Assembly: GCA_965220185.1 (NCBI GenBank)
Contig: OZ244807.1
Coordinates: 1,116,001-1,180,000, forward strand
Length of the DNA stretch: 64,000 nucleotides
From: Azotimanducus sp965220185
Lineage (GTDB): Bacteria > Pseudomonadota > Gammaproteobacteria > Pseudomonadales > Azotimanducaceae
Direction of reading: 5' to 3'
Below, piece after piece: positions 63,776 to 64,000 of the stretch. A program made the translations under genes and the position numbers. Below the pieces are notes generated by a model, which worked only from the letters and a program-made list of their open reading frames with translations, made no database searches and had not been told where the DNA came from. The stretch's first letter is position 1. Each line of letters begins with the position of its first letter.

Positions 63776-64000
63776 GTGGTTGCGACAGCTCAATCCATGT
63801 CAAGACCGGCAGGAGGTTCAATGGTGGATCTCCGTCGCCGCTTGCTGTTCGTGTTCATGGCGCTGCTCGTCTACCGCATCGGCACGCATATCCCCGTGCC
63901 AGGCATCAATCCAGTTCGCTTGCAGCAGCTTTTCGATTCGCAGCAGGGCGGCATTCTTGATCTGTTCAACATGTTCTCGGGCGGCGCGCTCGAACGCATG
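63776..64000 (+). CDS. secY: protein translocase subunit SecY, N-terminal part (cut by window edge)
   Basis: The first 75 codons of the Sec translocon channel protein. The GTG at 63776 leads into VVATAQSMSRPAGGSMVDLRRRL; the GTG is the probable start, though the Met at 63824 could be used. TM1 (LLFVFMALLVYRIGTHIPVPGI) and the plug-region segment FDSQQGGILDLFNMFSGGALERM are diagnostic. Its place after rplO is the standard spc-operon order. Confidence 0.93.
   Translation, partial: MVATAQSMSRPAGGSMVDLRRRLLFVFMALLVYRIGTHIPVPGINPVRLQQLFDSQQGGILDLFNMFSGGALERM

Overview
The window looks like a gammaproteobacterial chromosome, probably from an aquatic heterotroph. The argH-lptM-lysA-dapF-xerC-yigB cluster, the TorF porin next to GlnK, the ComM, Vsr and AidB-like proteins, and the large TonB-dependent receptors all fit this. 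Family calls rest on motifs read by eye; no database search was run.

Layout. (1) 1-11.9 kb is a catabolic cluster: SDR, alpha/beta hydrolase, two enoyl-CoA hydratases, aldehyde dehydrogenase, PF04909-type amidohydrolase, cytochrome P450, VOC protein, carboxymuconolactone-decarboxylase-like protein, a second SDR, a double-length acyl-CoA dehydrogenase and a SnoaL-like protein. Together they suggest beta-oxidation-like breakdown of a cyclic or terpenoid substrate, which cannot be named. (2) 12.1-14.5 kb holds a secreted Cys-rich protein whose signal peptide is interrupted by a 17-base homopolymer, and a very GC-rich IS1380/IS4-like element. (3) 14.5-18.8 kb is an rRNA operon with promoter, antitermination leader, tRNA-Ile, tRNA-Ala, 23S and 5S but no 16S. 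Its 23S gene carries a 425-nt group I intron at the position equivalent to about E. coli 1951. (4) 18.9-30 kb is housekeeping: birA, a snap-back MITE, an orphan vsr, comM, a sigma-54-type promoter ahead of torF-glnK, thrC, then yigB-xerC-dapF-lysA-lptM-argH on the minus strand. (5) 30.1-37.5 kb has a TonB receptor (with a G10 tract just after its signal peptide) and a divergent HlyD/ABC exporter operon. (6) 37.5-47.5 kb is a defence island: a complete type I-like Zorya operon (zorABCD) converging on an AAA ATPase plus PIN nuclease pair. (7) 47.5-54 kb has a flavodoxin, an AidB-like acyl-CoA dehydrogenase, an AlbA_2/HATPase protein and a second TonB receptor. (8) 54.2-64 kb is the S10-spc ribosomal protein operon from rpsJ into secY, in the classical order, with no str operon in front of it.

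Most noteworthy are the 23S group I intron, the rRNA operon without 16S, the Zorya operon with an in-frame duplication in the ZorA motor subunit, the adjacent ATPase-PIN pair (a candidate undescribed defence module), and two homopolymer tracts in the 5' ends of envelope or secreted protein genes.
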